This document shows, in pieces, positions 32,682 through 49,911 of a stretch of 64,000 nt of DNA. Source of the stretch: Siphonodentalium dalli (lineage: Eukaryota; Mollusca; Scaphopoda; Gadilida; Siphonodentaliidae). Both the position numbers and the translations under genes were made by a program. The stretch lies in contig CP136063.1 in the NCBI GenBank assembly GCA_032622095.1, positions 71,217,980 to 71,281,979 of the forward strand. Direction: 5' to 3'. The first letter of the stretch is position 1. The number at the start of each line of letters is the position of its first letter. The notes beneath the pieces were generated by a model, which made no database searches, was not told where the DNA came from, and was given only the letters and a program-made list of their open reading frames with translations.

Positions 32682-33663
32682 ATTAAAGGCAGAACTATGA
32701 GTGGGGTTAAATCGGCCCTTTCGACAATCCCCGGGTTAGTCCACACCCCAATCACTCTCTTCATGGATGAGCAGATGTGTGTCATTAGTCAAATTGTTCC
32801 ATCTCGCAATGGTGACAGAAACCGCAAGGCAGAGTTCAGTCCTCTCGCTACTCTTATCTGACCACTGCCACAACGTATACATAACTTATGGAAATCTTAC
32901 ATTTTTATTCAAGACGTTTGTCAGTTACAATCCATTTTGATTTCATCCGGCCAATTTTCAATTGAACATGGAGAGTTCAGTTTCTTATAATAATTCAAAC
33001 GTCAAATGAAAAAATTAGATTTCCTTACTATTATGTATACGTGGTGGCAGTAGTCAACATATCATAGCAAAGGGACTGAACTCTGCCTTGCTGATTAAAG
33101 TTACAATTTTTGTTTGAAAATATTTATTGTGACGCAATTATTACATCAGAGTATTTAGTTACACACATATAAAAACTTAATTGATGAGGGTGCACAGGGG
33201 ATAGGAACACAAGTTCTATAACTTAGATTAGTTCCCATCCATGTTCACTGAAATTGATAAAATTTTATTGAATATGTTGAAAATCTTATTCAGAATATAA
33301 TGATTAATAATAATGTTGCATACGTTGCTGTGACCCTGTTGCTGCTATTTTGGGAAACACACGATTTGGATATTCGGTCATGGGAGGCGGCAGGAATTTG
33401 AAACACAAGCCATGGACTATTTCAAACAGGCCTGTGTTTAAGTCATTACTGTGACAAGCAATGCCAAAAATAAGTTCATTCGCAGAAGTTATGGAAACGT
33501 TCAAGTTATTAGCTGAGAAATCATACATGTGTTAGTTTGGGCTTCGTTGCAGAGCGGGAACTAACAAAAAGATACGGTTCACATCCTCACACGGATGTCC
33601 ACAGATACATGATTGCATTATGGCAATAGAATTCTTAAGTTTGTCAAACAATATATCTTCTTA

Positions 33664-34508
33664 TATCTATATTTTCGAATGTATGTATGTCTGTCTGTCT
33701 GTCTGTGTTCTATAGAAATTCACAGGGGACCACATAGATGGCACAAAAGGGTTCTAATAGGGGTAACTTTTTACGAGAAAGATAATGGCGAGGGTTAGAA
33801 TTTTCTAAAGTGACGCCGTTGCTGTCAGGGGCAGAAAAGGGGGAGGGGCAGAAAATAAATTGGCGCCGATTGCCACCAAACTTATATATAACCATCGCCA
33901 TAATATGAGGAATCTAATGGTGTAGTTTAAATATGTAAAAAGTCGCGCCGTTCGCGTCAGGGATGCCCGGAAGGGGAGAGGGGCACCAAAATTCATCAAA
34001 ATAATTTTAGCTCTGAATTCCACCAAATGTATGCACATTCTTCTGAAATCTTCTCCATGATACAAGGAATCTTATTGTGTGATTTAAAGACACCAAATTG
34101 GTGTCGTTGTGATGAGATATTGGGGGGCGGTGGGTGGGTACTAAATCTGATAATAATTGGTATAGTCGCCGATTGCCACGAAACTTATACAAATTCATTC
34201 CCGTGGTATGAGATGTCTAATGGCGTGGCTTAAATATATCAAAAGTGACGTCATTCGAGTCAGGGGTGCACTGCAATTGATACACATTCTTATCCATGAT
34301 ATGAGGAATCCAATCGTGTGATTTTAAAGACGTCATATTGGTGCTGCTTTGGTGAGAGATGGGGTGGGGTGGGAACTAAATTTGATAAAAATTTGTTTAG
34401 TCGCGGATTAGCACCAAACTTACAAATAATAATCTCCATGATATCAGGAGTCTAATTGTGTGGTTTAAAGATGTCAAAAGTGGGGCCATTCGAGTCAGGA
34501 GTGCCTAC
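33664..34508. repeat. degenerate repeat array, duplicate copy
   Basis: Duplicate of 13506-14350 with at least three single-base differences (for example TTTTTACGAG for TTTTTTCGAG near 33771). Confidence 0.55.
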
Positions 34509-35025
34509 ACTGACAATATATTCGGTTTTTATTGGTATTGATCAATACCCAATCTGATTCCCTTGGTTTTGATCAGAACCAAATCTGAATCCTTTGGTTT
34601 TGAGGACATGTTCAATACCATATATTGGTTTTGACTGATAGTCTTCAAGAGTTATCGTTACTGTTTCCGTGTAACACATGGCCAGACTGGCAGTCGCCAT
34701 TTAATTTCGATGCGACTGAAACACATTCTAGTGTTAAAATCACAGCAAATAACTTAGACTGGTTCAATGGGTGATCACAGATATGTTTCCCGATGGCCGG
34801 ACAATCTTATCTTCGGGAATCTTGACATGTTTGTATCTACTAACTATTAATTATAGGATGCTTTCAGTTTCGACTTCAACTTTACACGAAATCTTCACAC
34901 GTATTTTGTATCAGCACACAAGCTCATATATGGGCACCAACACGATAGAGAAGTGATAGAACATTTCAAACTCAACAAATAAGATTATGCCTTTGTCAAT
35001 GGATAACTTGAAGACATAACAAATT

Positions 35026-36074
35026 TTCATCAAAAACACTTCAAGTTGAAAAAGAAATTTCTCAGTATATTTGATAAACATTTGTCATGCTGTTTGAAAT
35101 TGGTCATGTCCACAGCAACTTATCAGGTTTAGAACTTTAGGTCATGTATATGGAATGGCATGTACTTTTCATTTATTCCTTATTTACGCTTAAGCCTAAA
35201 TCACTTACGCGTAAATGCAAATTATTTATGCTTAAATGCAATTGATTTATGCTTTAGCACAAAAGGTTCATAATTTTCATATTTATGCTTATGTGCAAAT
35301 AAGAAGTAAATATTAAAACCATGTCCCATATTGTATGGGAGTTCGAATTCACATTTAATAGCCAATTACGCTTAAGCGTAATGCATTAAGCCATTGTGCT
35401 TGAGCGTAATTCAGATTTCCATTATGCTTTTCAAAGCATAATCTATTACACTTAAGCGTAAAGCCATTACGCTTAAGCGTAAAGCCATTACGCTTAAGCG
35501 TAATGTCGTTATATATATATGCTTAAGCGCAATGTCATTACGCTTAAGCGTAATTCATATTCCATATATATGTGAAAACTCCCCTTAAGCTGAAATGGAT
35601 GCAGCCAATTCCTGATGCTAGTAACTTTTGACAAATATCTAGCTCAGATGATATCATTATATGTAAGGTAATAATGCTATGAACATCTATTATGCTCAAG
35701 CGTAATGGCAGTGCGCTTAAGTGTAATTTTCAATTTTGAGTGCTTTATGACTAATTGGATTCTCTCTATATTAAATCTATTTTGAGCCCTGAATATGCTT
35801 AAGCATAATTAGCTATTAAATGTGAATTTGGCCTCCCATACCAATATGGGTGAAACTCTTTGGAAATCAATCTTTATTTAGACCGATCTGTCTAAATTTG
35901 TTGGCCAATCAGTCTAAACAGATTGAATGTTGACAATTTGCCAATATATAAGACATAAAATTTTCACCAAAAAAAATCTTTAAGTTGAAAAATGACATTT
36001 GACAGTTTATTTGATAAAAAGTTGTCATTCCGTTTGAAAATTATCATGATTCATGGCAATTTATCAGGTATAGG
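35026..36074. repeat. compound palindrome repeat, duplicate copy
   Basis: Palindromes lie at 35366, 35467, 35488 and 35538. It differs from copy 1 by a 4-bp loss in the TATATA tract near 35520 and by TATGCTTAAGCGC for TATTCTTAAGCGC beside it. Confidence 0.65.
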
Positions 36075-37700
36075 TGAATAGGTGTATGGGAGGCCATCCA
36101 CAAATTACTTACACTTTAGAAGCGAAAAATTATTGATCATATTTATGCTCAAGCGCAAATAAGGTACACATGTTAAAATCACATCCCATATGGGTGAACC
36201 ACCGAATGTTCTTTATCAGACCGATCAGTCTAAAAAGTCTAGACCAATCTGTCTAAATTCTTCCTGTCAGTACCTTCTCTGACACCGGTCTAACTAAATT
36301 GTAAGAGAAGGAACTCCCAAATGTAGGTCAGTAGGTGTGTCAGAGGAAAGCATTTTCACAGTTATTCCTTATTTGCGCAAAAGTGCAAATTATTTACTCT
36401 TGAGCACAAATTATTTACGCTTGGGCACAAATTATTTACAAATGAGCACAAATCATTATCATTTATTCTTAAGCACAAATGGATCACCCAGACCTGTTTT
36501 ATAATATTTCATTAATTAATCATTTAATCAAAATGAAGATAATTATGTCACAACATAGACATAACAAAAAGATGGGCTTACTAAGGCTAATTGGTTACTT
36601 ATACCACCCCACCCACTGAATATTTATTGTTTTAAATATAATAAATTGATGGTAACATCAGCTAGCTGTATGATGCAATATGTATATCAACATAACTGCA
36701 TCGTTCAATGAATGGACCCGATATTTACGACCTATTTTAATCATGCAACGAATTGCAAAACAAAAAATATTACATGTATTCGTAATTTTAGAATTATTGA
36801 AAATTATGATATTAGCACATGCTGCAAGCCCACTGAGCTCACTTGTGTCTACTTAATGCCCAAGGACGCAAACAGGTAAGGTCGTTGGCAGAAATTTACG
36901 GCATACAAACAGGTCTGGCAAATGTAGCTGTATTCAGCTAACCTACCTAGCTGTATTCAGCTATATATTATACTCTCAAACCGGCTGTTTTTTTATAATA
37001 AACTAGAAGTGCTAATTTGCTGAATCAAAATATTCTCCGGCCACCCTCAACCAAATCAAAACCCTCACTTGTTAGCTGGGACAACTCGGTTGACGTTCAC
37101 GCAACTAGTTAATCATCTAGAGCTGTCTTTGAATCACGCGTCATGAAATAATGTCAGCACGCCCATAACTGAGTGGCTTTGGTAGTGATTAAACGTCACT
37201 CACACGATGCGAGCATTTTATTGGCTAACGTCACATCAAGTTACAATAAATGGTGTTATGTTCCAGACTTTCATCCCAGCTAGTTGGGATGACTCGCTGT
37301 TACGCAAGCCAAGCTGTTCCCGCTAACCCAGTTGTCCCGGTTAGGCAGGATGGGACAACTCGGTTTGCCGAGTTGCCCCGGCTCATGTAATAGCACACCA
37401 TTATTTTAGTGAGAAAGAGTTCAAAGCACAGAGGACCGAGGCACCCGGCAGACCGGGTTGGGCCGGCTAAGTGCCACCGCACACGCTGCGATTAAAATCG
37501 TAAGTGGGGAATATCGCAGGAGGAAGCATCCAATGCGCATGCCCACGACAATATCGTAGCCAAATCGTAGCAATCAAGCGCTGTTTGATTTTACCAGGAA
37601 AATCGTGGCATGACCTTGGCAATGTGCGCGATCGTAGCTGTCACATGACCACTGTAGCACTGGTCATGTTGTAAATACCACGAAAAGAAAACATTCAAAA

Positions 37701-37829
37701 ATGGCGCAAAGTTCACAAACTTCTTGCACTTACAAAAATGAGGCCACATTGGTGGAGATGTGGTGCGACAGGGAGTGCAGGCCTATACCACATATCGGGC
37801 AAGGAGTAGAGGCCTGTCGCAATTGTTGA
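37701..37829 (+). CDS. 42-codon open frame, duplicate copy
   Basis: Duplicate of 17547-17675 with one visible change, Leu5 to Ser (MAQSSQTSC). The stop is in the same place. Confidence 0.25.
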   Translation: MAQSSQTSCTYKNEATLVEMWCDRECRPIPHIGQGVEACRNC

Positions 37830-38144
37830 AATTCAATTGGGGCAGCTGAGCCTGTTGAGTTGACATTGAAATCACACCAAATTTTATTGTAATATTGTAA
37901 TCGACCCACTCTACCCGCTTAAAGTTCATAATCCAGCTAATCCACATTACTTCATGATTGGGAAATCATCAGACAAAAATAATATAATTGTTCTTGCAAC
38001 GAGTTGATATTTCTCTTGGTGGGGGGATGTTTTCAGGGCATGTATGCCGGGGTGGGTGTGTTGTCGATGGGACCAAACAAAAATTTCCGCAAAATGTTTT
38101 TTCCTGCATGTTTTTTGACTGTTTTTGCAATGAGTTTGGCTTAA

Positions 38145-38362
38145 AGGTACTCAATCCGATCAGACATTCCTAAATTACTATTTCTTTGGCTTCGGGGTTA
38201 TTAAGTAGTTTAAACAGAACACTCGAGCGGTAATAATTTACTATATCTATATCTGATCACGATGAGCTTTGACAGGTAGGTTCCTTGACTCGATTCAAAT
38301 ATGTTTTAACCCCGAGGCCAAAGAAATACTAATTTAGGAGCGTCTGATCGGATTGAGTACAT
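38145..38362. mobile_element. 218-bp MITE, family 2, duplicate copy
   Basis: Duplicate of 17991-18208, with the same ends and TTAA flanks. Confidence 0.75.
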
Positions 38363-39318
38363 TTAAACACATTAGAAGAAGAGAAATAATGTAATTCTAA
38401 CTACTAAACTGGCTGCAGGCAGTTATCGTGTTGTATTTTGTTGCAAATTTTGAAATCCAAGATGGCCGCTGGCAGCCATGTTTTTTTTAGCCGATTGAAC
38501 CCAAAATGACACATTCCTATTTACATGTTATGTTAACATCCATGAATGCACAGAAATTCATTTACAGCTGTTTACAGTGAATTCCCTCCCCCCACCCTCG
38601 CAAATCTCTGTTTTAGTGATAAAAGGGGGGTTGGGTGTCCAAATAGGGTCGAAAAAACTGCCGAAAACAGAACAACAATTTGGATGTGGGGGTGAGTGAG
38701 TCCCAACTAGGGTCGAAAAGTAAAAATCAGCATACGTGCCTGAATTATTTTCCGAGCTCCCCCCCCTTATCCAGTTAGGATTCTCTCTTAACCAAAATAT
38801 GGTAATACAGACCAAATAAGGAATTTACTATGATAGTATTGTGAGTTGTAAGTTGTAGATGTACCAAACACAAATCTAAATATAAGGAAACGATGCATTA
38901 TCGTGACTCTGCTTATAAACAATTCACTGCTCTTTTTGCTCGACTTGCATTTTCTCTGACACAAAGCGTGTTTTGTGAATAATATCACATTCATATAATA
39001 ATTATGCTATACTATATAATAGTATCTTCTTGAGGAAATTATCATAATTTTATAAATGTTATTTCTAAACTATAACCTAAATGAAGGCCGCCCGCCCCGA
39101 AGTCATGAAGAATGTGATTACTCACACCCCCACCCATGATGGGTATTTCACCTGTCATCAAACCATGCTACATGTATGACATGCCTGCAATAATGTTTTC
39201 TTTGTTTGAAATCCTATATGTCGTGGCCAGTACATTGAAAAGATTTATATCCAGAACAATATGTCATATTTTAAGTAAATATATAGATGTACATGTCATT
39301 TCATATACTAGTGCATGT

Positions 39319-39548
39319 CCAAGCCTTGAAATGGAGTGTGCCTGTCCTTCGCAGAATGAGGTCCCAGAGGGTGAATTTATTGATGGTACCCCGCACAGTG
39401 GGCTAGCATCACCAAATACACCCTCTGGAGAGGTTCACAGAGGGTGAATTTGGTGATGCTAGCCCACCATGTGGGGTACCATAACTAAATTCTTCCTCTG
39501 GGGACCTCATTCTGCAAATGACAGACACACTATTTCAAGGCTTGTTGG
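39319..39548. mobile_element. 230-bp hairpin element, duplicate copy
   Basis: Duplicate of 19167-19396; I see no difference in the arms. Confidence 0.75.
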
Positions 39549-42500
39549 TATCATTTTATAAGACCTGTATGTTATATTTTATTGAGGACGGTCAGCTAGA
39601 AGTCTTGCTGTGGAAGTAAATTGACTGGAAGACATACACTGGACCAAAGTTGGAACTTGGATGTATTCAATTTACAACTGTAAGTTTTTATATAAATACG
39701 CATCACTTAGAAGATGTATAATCTGATTTGACGCCCCCTAAATTACTATTTCTTCAGCTTCGGGTTTAAATAATATTTTATTTGAGTTGAGGATCCTATC
39801 CCTCAAAGCTCTGAGTTATCAAATCTGTTAATTTTATCCACCTCGATTATTTGTCAGCCTACCAAACATTCCACTGACTTCTTCTAGAAATATGCAGATA
39901 TACAAGATATTGAGAGGTCTCGCAAGGTCATCGCAAATCAATTTCGGAAGATAACATGATGAAAAGTAATGTTGGATGACTATTGGCTTTCGGTGTAAAT
40001 TTCCGTTGTTGTTCATGTTGTAACTGGATGATCCGGGGACAATCAGATCAGATTGTGCACCTTTAACAAAAAGCCTTATGTTGTATGTTTGTTGAATTTA
40101 TGTCTAAATTCCCTACCTATGGAAAAGAGTCCAAACAAATAATGTCTAGCAGATTGTGTACTTCTAAGTGTCATGGTATGGAATAAGACTAAATAAAATA
40201 ATACCTGTGAAGGGTAACTGGAGATTTAAAAAACAGGGGCAATTGGGGGGGGGGGGGGGTGAATAATCACCGCATTTTGCACTTTAATTCACAGAATACT
40301 GATGACACTATATAAACCATAGCCATGATAGCCTTATAAATGGCCTGGTAAATATCCAATAACCTGATGTGCTTTTAAAGACAAATTAAAGTGATGTGAA
40401 ACAATCCAGTGAGGTGTTCCCGGACCTGCTGATGGAATAATAAACAATCAAAATAAGTTATCCAAATAGTCAGAAAACAACATCATTGTTATAAACAAAT
40501 TTAACTCAGTGACTAGTATAATAGTATTGGGACAATCATTTCAGTAATGTTTATACTCAATAAGGTGCCCTGAATAAAGTAGTAAATGTTTACATTTGTG
40601 CGTGGTTCAACCGTTGTATTCTCTGAAATGCTACCTGGATATGGTTGGAATTTTAGTTCTTAATCTCAGGTTTTTGCTACATAATTCTAGTGGGATAGTG
40701 TTTGGATACTAACTGATTGTTTATATGCACCCATATACGTCTGTTTGAAAAAGGGGATGTATTATGCTGCATGTCTGTCTGTTAGTTCGCTTTTGGATTC
40801 CAGATGTCAGATGGTAACTTCAGATAGTCTCAACTGAGTTGAATGAAATGTGAAATGTCTGTGTTTTAATGTACAAAATACAGGTCCAGTTTGAGTTTTG
40901 GTTCAGCACGTCAATTTCACCAGAGTTAAAGGCCTTTTGTTGAAATTGCCATGGGCATATTTTGCCATGCCTTAACAATGCTTTTAGTATTCAATGAAAT
41001 AAGTCTGCAATATATGTCTTTAAATCTGACTTTTCCTAAACATAGTATTTTATGCATTTCTTTTCAGAGTATGTTCGTTCACTGGCATTGGAAACTTTAG
41101 TATCAGAATGTGCACATCATACAGAGGAGGCATGTGTGTTATCTGTGCAGATACAATATGTTATTCGTCAATTTTTCATTCATAAATATTGCACCACAAT
41201 ATACAAGTGTGGTGCAGCCTGTGGGAAGTTAGTAACATGCTATGCTGTCAAGTGCTGCTATATTCATGATATCAGATGCCAATATAAAGGAGTTTGCTGA
41301 TCTTTAAATTTCTACTGCATGACAGGTGTAAAACAGATGAGCTGTCATTCTTGGGAATGTTCAATATAAGAAGGGTGTGATGAACTATATATTAAGTGTT
41401 AATTCATTGCAATTGTTGCGATGGTGAGGTGTGCACAGACATCAGGAATATACACTGCTGTGGAAGAATGGCTAGGATGACAATTATTCCTCCTGGATAT
41501 GTTTGAATTAAAGTTTAATTTCCAAAATCTCACTGTGTCTTCATTGATGTTTATCTTAAAACTTCTTTCAACATTGATGCAACCAATTATGTCATTTGGA
41601 CAATTTACTTCATCTTCGACTCTTAATTTTGGTTGCTTATGATATGATTCATGAATGGGGTGGCCCTCACATGTGCAGGCAGATTACATGCCTCAATTTA
41701 AGGTTACTGATAGCACTTAAATGGTAGAATAGTCCTAAGAGGTTTGTGATTTCAGGAAATTTTACATGTAATTTGCCACATCTTGCAGCATCTTGTGGAA
41801 TTTAGTTCTATGCCAGCATGCACACTTGAAAAATTAATCACAAAAACATGTGAGAAACACTTGACTGTTTGCGTACCAACTGTTTCTATCATAATAATTT
41901 CAGGACTGTGTAAACAGTAAATAAGTGATAACCGTAAACAAAAGAATTACATGTCACCGTTTATTTTCTGTTTACTTGGCAACCAACATTATTATGGTAG
42001 AAACCATCAAAAATAATGGGTTTTCGTATAATTTAAGATTTGACCAATTGGCAAAAAGAACCCATATACATGTAGTCATGTACATGTATGTTTGTGGGAG
42101 GATATGAAAGCCATAATATAGAAATTTGATAGCCTGTAGTATGCAAGTGATCAGCTGAATTTTTGTTCTGGAAACGGAATCTGGTGGCATCTGTTTCAGA
42201 CTGTCTAAAGTCTTTTTCTAATTAGCCCTTTAATATATCAATGGATTGGTAATTATAATGAAAATCAATTTATGACTTGAGTCATAAATTAATTTTCATT
42301 ATAATTTTACATGTCAAACTTGGAAAACCAAATTCATTCATGTGTTGCATATATTTTGTTGACTATGGATATGGTACAATAAATGGGTGGATTTAGTGTA
42401 CAGTACCCTTAAAGTTTGCATAAGTATGTTGTATGGCACATTTATCAATAAATTGTGCAAAAAAGGAACTTTTTAGTCAAAACCAAAATTGGTTTCATAT

Positions 42501-44053
42501 ATAAAACCAGTTTGGGTTTTGATCAAAACCAGTTGGCGCTTGGTATTTGGTTTTGATCAAAACCTAATTTGGTTACATATATGGGACAAAAGCTCAATAC
42601 CAATTTTGGTTTTGATCAAAACCAGTTGGCGCTTGGTATTTGGTTTTGGTCAAAACCTAATGGTTACATATATGGGACAAAAGTTCAAAACCAATTTTGG
42701 TTTTTATCAAAACCAGTTGGCGCTTGGTATTTGGTTTTGATCAAAACCTAATTTGGTTACATATATGGGACAAAGTTCAAAACCAAATTTGGTATTTTAA
42801 AAAACCAAAACGTTTAAGAGGTAGGGTGAATTCATCTCAATAATGAGTCTTAAGTGTGTGGTTTAATGATGTCAAAAGTGGCACCGCTTGAGTCCGAAAT
42901 AGGGACGGGAGGGTCACCAAAAACTTATAAAAATATATATTTAGTGCCAATTACCATCAAAATCGTACAAGTTCTTCTCAAATGATATAATGAATCAAAT
43001 ATTTGCAAATATCTGTCTGTGTTCTATATATCACCTTAAGGGTACAATCGAGATGGCACCAAGGTGGTCTAACAGGGGTAACTTTTTACGAGTAAGATAA
43101 TGGTGCAGGTTAAAATTTTCTAAAGTGATGTTGTTGGTGTCAGGGGAGGGGCTATTTTAGCGCAGATTTCGACCAAATTTATATATTATTCTTCTCCGTG
43201 ATACGAGGAATATAAACGTGAGATTTAAAGATGCGAAATTGGTGCCATTTGGGTGAGAGATGGGTGGGTAATAACTATGATAAGAATTTGTTTAGTTGCC
43301 GATTATCACCAAACTTATATATAATCATCTCCCTTATATAATGCATGCATGAGTCTAATAGACGTGGTTTAAATATGACAAAAGTGTCGCGGTTCGAGTT
43401 ATGCATGAGGGGAGTTGCACCAAAGTTGATACAAATATATTTAGCACTAATGCCACCAAATTCACGCACGTTCTTCTCTAATGATATGATGAATTAAATC
43501 ACATTTGGGGTCGTTTGGGTCATGGATGTCGAGAGGAGATTCACCAGCATTTATAAGATTGTTAAATTCGCCGATATCCAAAAGATTATATATAGCTCAT
43601 CTCCCAGGCCATCTCCATGTCGTTCTACGGATTTTTTGGCATTCCATTTTCACAATCTCGACAAATGGTGACCGAATTAAGTCACTTGAACAATTATATC
43701 TTCTCAACTGTCATATTTATATGAGGATGGAAATCGGGGCATTCCTATAATGATCTAGTAACATAGATACATAGAAGAAAGCATTACACGTATACTTATA
43801 TCAATCTATTTAAGAGGTACATATTCATTCAAACTGAGGGACCTTGAATCTTCAGAGGATTGCATATTAGAATGGCTCATGCATATATTATAACACGATT
43901 GAGTCTGTCACATTCAATATAGATATGGAAATGTAGAGCACGCCTGTTCAAAAATTGTGGTCACAGTGTGCAGTCAAATATGGTTACTTCCGAGATAAAG
44001 GAAAACGCAGTCCGTATAACATGACTTTTCAGGATCCTCTAAAGGTGACATCT

Positions 44054-44179
44054 GACAAGGGTATATATACCCTTGTCGATGAGTCTGTTCTAAAAATGAA
44101 AGAAATCCTCTGTATCGGGCAGATATATATCTGCCCGATACAAGGATTTCTTTCATTTTTTTTGAACAGACTCATCGCC
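44054..44179. repeat. nested perfect palindromes, duplicate copy
   Basis: Palindromes at 44054-44077 and 44111-44142 are unchanged. The outer right arm reads GGATTTCTTTCAT...GAACAGACTC, which pairs better with the left arm than the copy-1 arm does. Confidence 0.8.
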
Positions 44180-44720
44180 TAACATAAACAACTCAAAATC
44201 TCGCTGTGTCTGGCACATGTAGCTGCTATACTGCATAACAACATTCCTTTTAACCTGAAAATGATTAGCCAGTATATAGCACCAGAACAGATGAGCACCT
44301 GGACATATCTTTAAAACATCTGTATCTTCATGAAGATATGATAAACTAGATTGATTGATGGATTGATTTATACATCTCTATGTAAAACACAATTATCGTT
44401 TTTTATTTTTTCAAACTAATGTGTTTATGATGTTCATGTTTCATGCTATAACGTCTGAAGTATACGCAATTGTAAATAAATAAATACTTCTTTATTGGTG
44501 GGACGGATTAAACGCGATAAACAAAATGATAAACGCTCCGACCTGAAAAGGTGAGCCACTACTTATATTCCATGTGTATGAATCATGTTTTGTGATGCCA
44601 TTTGGATATACAATTTATGAGAATATGTGTAACACTTTGAGAGCATTCCCTATTCCCACCAAATATCCACAGAGGGTTTCACATCACTTTAACCTTGGCA
44701 ACGCCGGGTAACCCTGCTAG

Positions 44721-46542
<1,822 letters not shown>

Positions 46543-48164
46543 TCTATATAAATATTTTGAGACTTCCGTATATATGTATATATATATATGTGGGTGGGTA
46601 CTTCATAGAATCGAAAACGCGATTACAGATTGAGCTCAAACTTCCTATGGAAGTGTAAAATCCCAGACACCGCCGTGGTTGTCGCGTTTTGGAGAAGCTC
46701 AGAGCACCCGTTCTCCAATCTCAGTCATCAAAAAACGGCACTGCGGTGGTTAAGACATCAACGATCTTTATATTGACCTTATACGGAGGTGTTGACAATT
46801 AACGCTCTTTATTGCAATGGACGTGGCTAAACGACTGACCCCATGCGTCCGAAATACGGATGCGGATTCCAATGGACATGGCTAAACGACTGACCACATG
46901 CGTCCGAAATACGGATGCGGACGAAATGCAATTATCTCGACTAAAAAGGCAGAATTGATCTAAGAGCTCGAAATATTATGCAGAGGGATTTCACGACCGG
47001 ATTAATTGACTGTCCGCTCTGAAGTTTAGGACGGGGAGGACGGGTACCATGAATTAACTCATTGAAAAACAAAGAATGCGTTATCTCGGACGGGTGGAGC
47101 TATCGACTTGAAATTTGCTATGTGAATGTATCTTGCCCCGGATACAAATTTTATCGTGTCGCCGAGCCCGTGCGACGCCCGTGCAGCGCGTGCGCAGACG
47201 AGATCTCGGAAACGGGTAGAGCTATCGACTTGAAATTTGCTATGTGAATGTATCTTGCCCCGGATACGAATTTTATCGGGTCGCCGAGCCCGTGCGACGC
47301 AAGCTTCGCGCATGCGAAGACCAGATCTCGGAAACGGGTGGAGTTATCGACTTGAAATTTGGTTAAATTTAAAAAATGTCATGTTTCTGAAACAAAGCCA
47401 TCGCCGTGATCGCGTTTTGGAGAGCTCAGAGCACCGTTTCTCCCTTGCCAATCATCAAAATCACGGCAATCGGCACTTCGGGGTTAATAGCGTTTATATA
47501 TAAAGAGCGTTAGTTTTCCGCAGTGTCTATATAAAGAGCGTCGTTTTCGCTATCTACTTATCTGTATGACGGGAGTCGCTCGAAATATTATGCAGAGAGA
47601 ATTCAATTCAATGCAATGTTATCGCTCGAAATATTATGCAGAGAGAGAAGCGTTTGTTTTCAATGCAATACCGGATTCGACATCAAGCGTGAATGCTTAT
47701 GTGAGTCGTTTCCGGGAATCAGTGTTTAAAAAAAAAGAAAACAAAGAATGCGTTTTCTGTCGTTCCTTTTCGGGGACTATTGACCATCTCGTAAGGGTGG
47801 ACAACCTCTGTCAGGGGCTGCTCAATGGCCACGGGCAGTTAAATAACGGGGAAGTTTAGGACGGGTACCATGAATTAACTCATTGAAAAACAAAGAATGC
47901 GTTGTCTGTCGTTCCTAGGAAGGGGGGATTTTTCAAAAAAAAAAACAATTAAATTATAAAAAAGAATTAAATTATTAAAAAGAATTAAATAAATATTAAA
48001 AAATTCAAAAAAACATAAATTAAATTTAAAAGACATTAAATTAATATTAAAAAATTCAAAAAAACATAATATTAAAAATTCAAAAAATATATAAATAAAA
48101 ACAAAATAATTTTAAAAATGTCATGTTTCGGACAAACGCCGCCGGTGGCGGGCTAACCTGCTAG
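46543..48164 (+). mobile_element. Helitron-like unit H2, copy 2, 1622 bp
   Basis: It corresponds to 26224-27723 plus one extra 122-bp repeat. The added repeat carries TATCGTGTCGCC (47152), a variant found in copy 1 only in H1. The CTAG is at 48161-48164. Confidence 0.7.
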
Positions 48165-49633
48165 TCTATATAAATATTTTGAGACTTCCGTATATATGTA
48201 TATATATATATGTGGGTGGGTACTTCATAGAATCGAAAACGCGATTACAGATTGAGCTCAAACTTCCTATGGAAGTGTAAAATCCCAGACACCGCCGTGG
48301 TTGTCGCGTTTTGGAGAAGCTCAGAGCACCCGTTCTCCAATCTCAGTCATCAAAAAACGGCACTGCGGTGGTTAAGACATCAACGATCTTTATATTGACC
48401 TTATACGGAGGTGTTAACAATTAACGCTCTTTATTGCAATGGACGTGGCTAAACGACTGACCCCATGCGTCCGAAATACGGATGCGGATTCCAATGGACG
48501 TGGCTAAACGACTGACCACATGCGTCCGAAATACGGATGCGGACGAAATGCAATTATCTCGACTAAAAAGGCAGAATTGATCTAAGAGCTCGAAATATTA
48601 TGCAGAGGGATTTCACGACGGGATTAATTGACTGTCCGCTCTGAAGTTTAGGACGGGGAGGACGGGTACCATGAATTAACTCATTGAAAAACAAAGAATG
48701 CGTTATCTCGGACGGGTGGAGCTATCGACTTGAAATTTGCTATGTGAATGTATCTTGCCCCGGATACAAATTTTATCGGGTCGCCGAGCCCGTGCGACGC
48801 CAGCTTCGCACATGCGCAGACGAGATCTCGGAAACGGGTGGAGCTATCGACTTGAAATTTGGTATGTGAATGTATCTTGCCCCGGGTACGAATTTTATCG
48901 GGTCGCCGAGCCCATGCGATGCCCGTGCAGTGCGAGCGCAGACGAGATCTCGGAAACGGGTGGAGCTATCGACTTGAAATTTGCTATGTGAATGTATCTT
49001 GCCCCGGATACAAATTTTATCGGGTCGCCGAGCCCGTGTGACGCAAGCTTCGCGCATGCGCAGACCAGATCTCGGAAACGGGTGGAAATATCGACTTGAA
49101 ATTTGGTTAAATTAAAAAAATGTCATGTTTCTGAAACAAAGCCATCGCCGTGATCGCGTTTTGGAGAAGCTCAGAGCACCGTTTCTCCCTTCCCAATCAT
49201 AAAAATCACCGCAATCTGCACTTCGGGATTAATAGCGTTCATATATAAAGAGCGTTAGTTTTCCGCAGTATCTATATTAAGAGCGTCGTTTTCGCTATCT
49301 ACTTATCTGTATGACGGGAGTCGCTCGAAATATTATGCAGAGAGATTTCAATTCAATGCAATGTTATCGCTCGAAATATTATGCAGAGAGAGAAGCGTTT
49401 GTTTTCAATGCAATACCGGATTCGACATCAAGCGTGAATGCTTATGTGAGTCGTTTCCGGGAATCGGTGTTAAAAAAAAAGAAAAAGAAAAAAAGAATGC
49501 GTTGTCTGTCGTTCCTTTTCGGGGACTATTGACCATCTCGTAAGTGTGGACAACCTCTGTCAAGGGCTGCTCAATGGCCACGGGCAGTTAAATAACGGGG
49601 AAGTTTAGGACGGATACCATGAATTAACTCATT
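48165..49633 (+). mobile_element. Helitron-like unit H3, copy 2, 3' end lost
   Basis: It corresponds to 27724-29191 with three full 122-bp repeats and the same loss of the 3' part. Small differences lie in the A tracts near 49470. Confidence 0.65.
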
Positions 49634-49911
49634 ATATGACTGGCAATTTATTATTCGCGCTATATCGAATCGATTTGTGAGCACCGAACTGAAATATATT
49701 AGCGCAAAACGGCGTAAAAACAGATTTGACCTCGGCACGTGAAAAGTTGAGCTCGGATCTGAAAATTAATAGGCCTATGCCCGTTCCCGGTCGAAAATAC
49801 CACCACATACCAAGTTTCATCGAAATCGGGTCGGCCGTTATCGAGTCCATCGCAACACACACCCAGACAGACACACACACACACACAGATCTTCCAAAAT
49901 ATATAATAGAT
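49634..49911 (-). mobile_element. inverted H8-type fragment, copy 2
   Basis: Duplicate of 29192-29467, with two extra bases in the CA microsatellite. Confidence 0.65.
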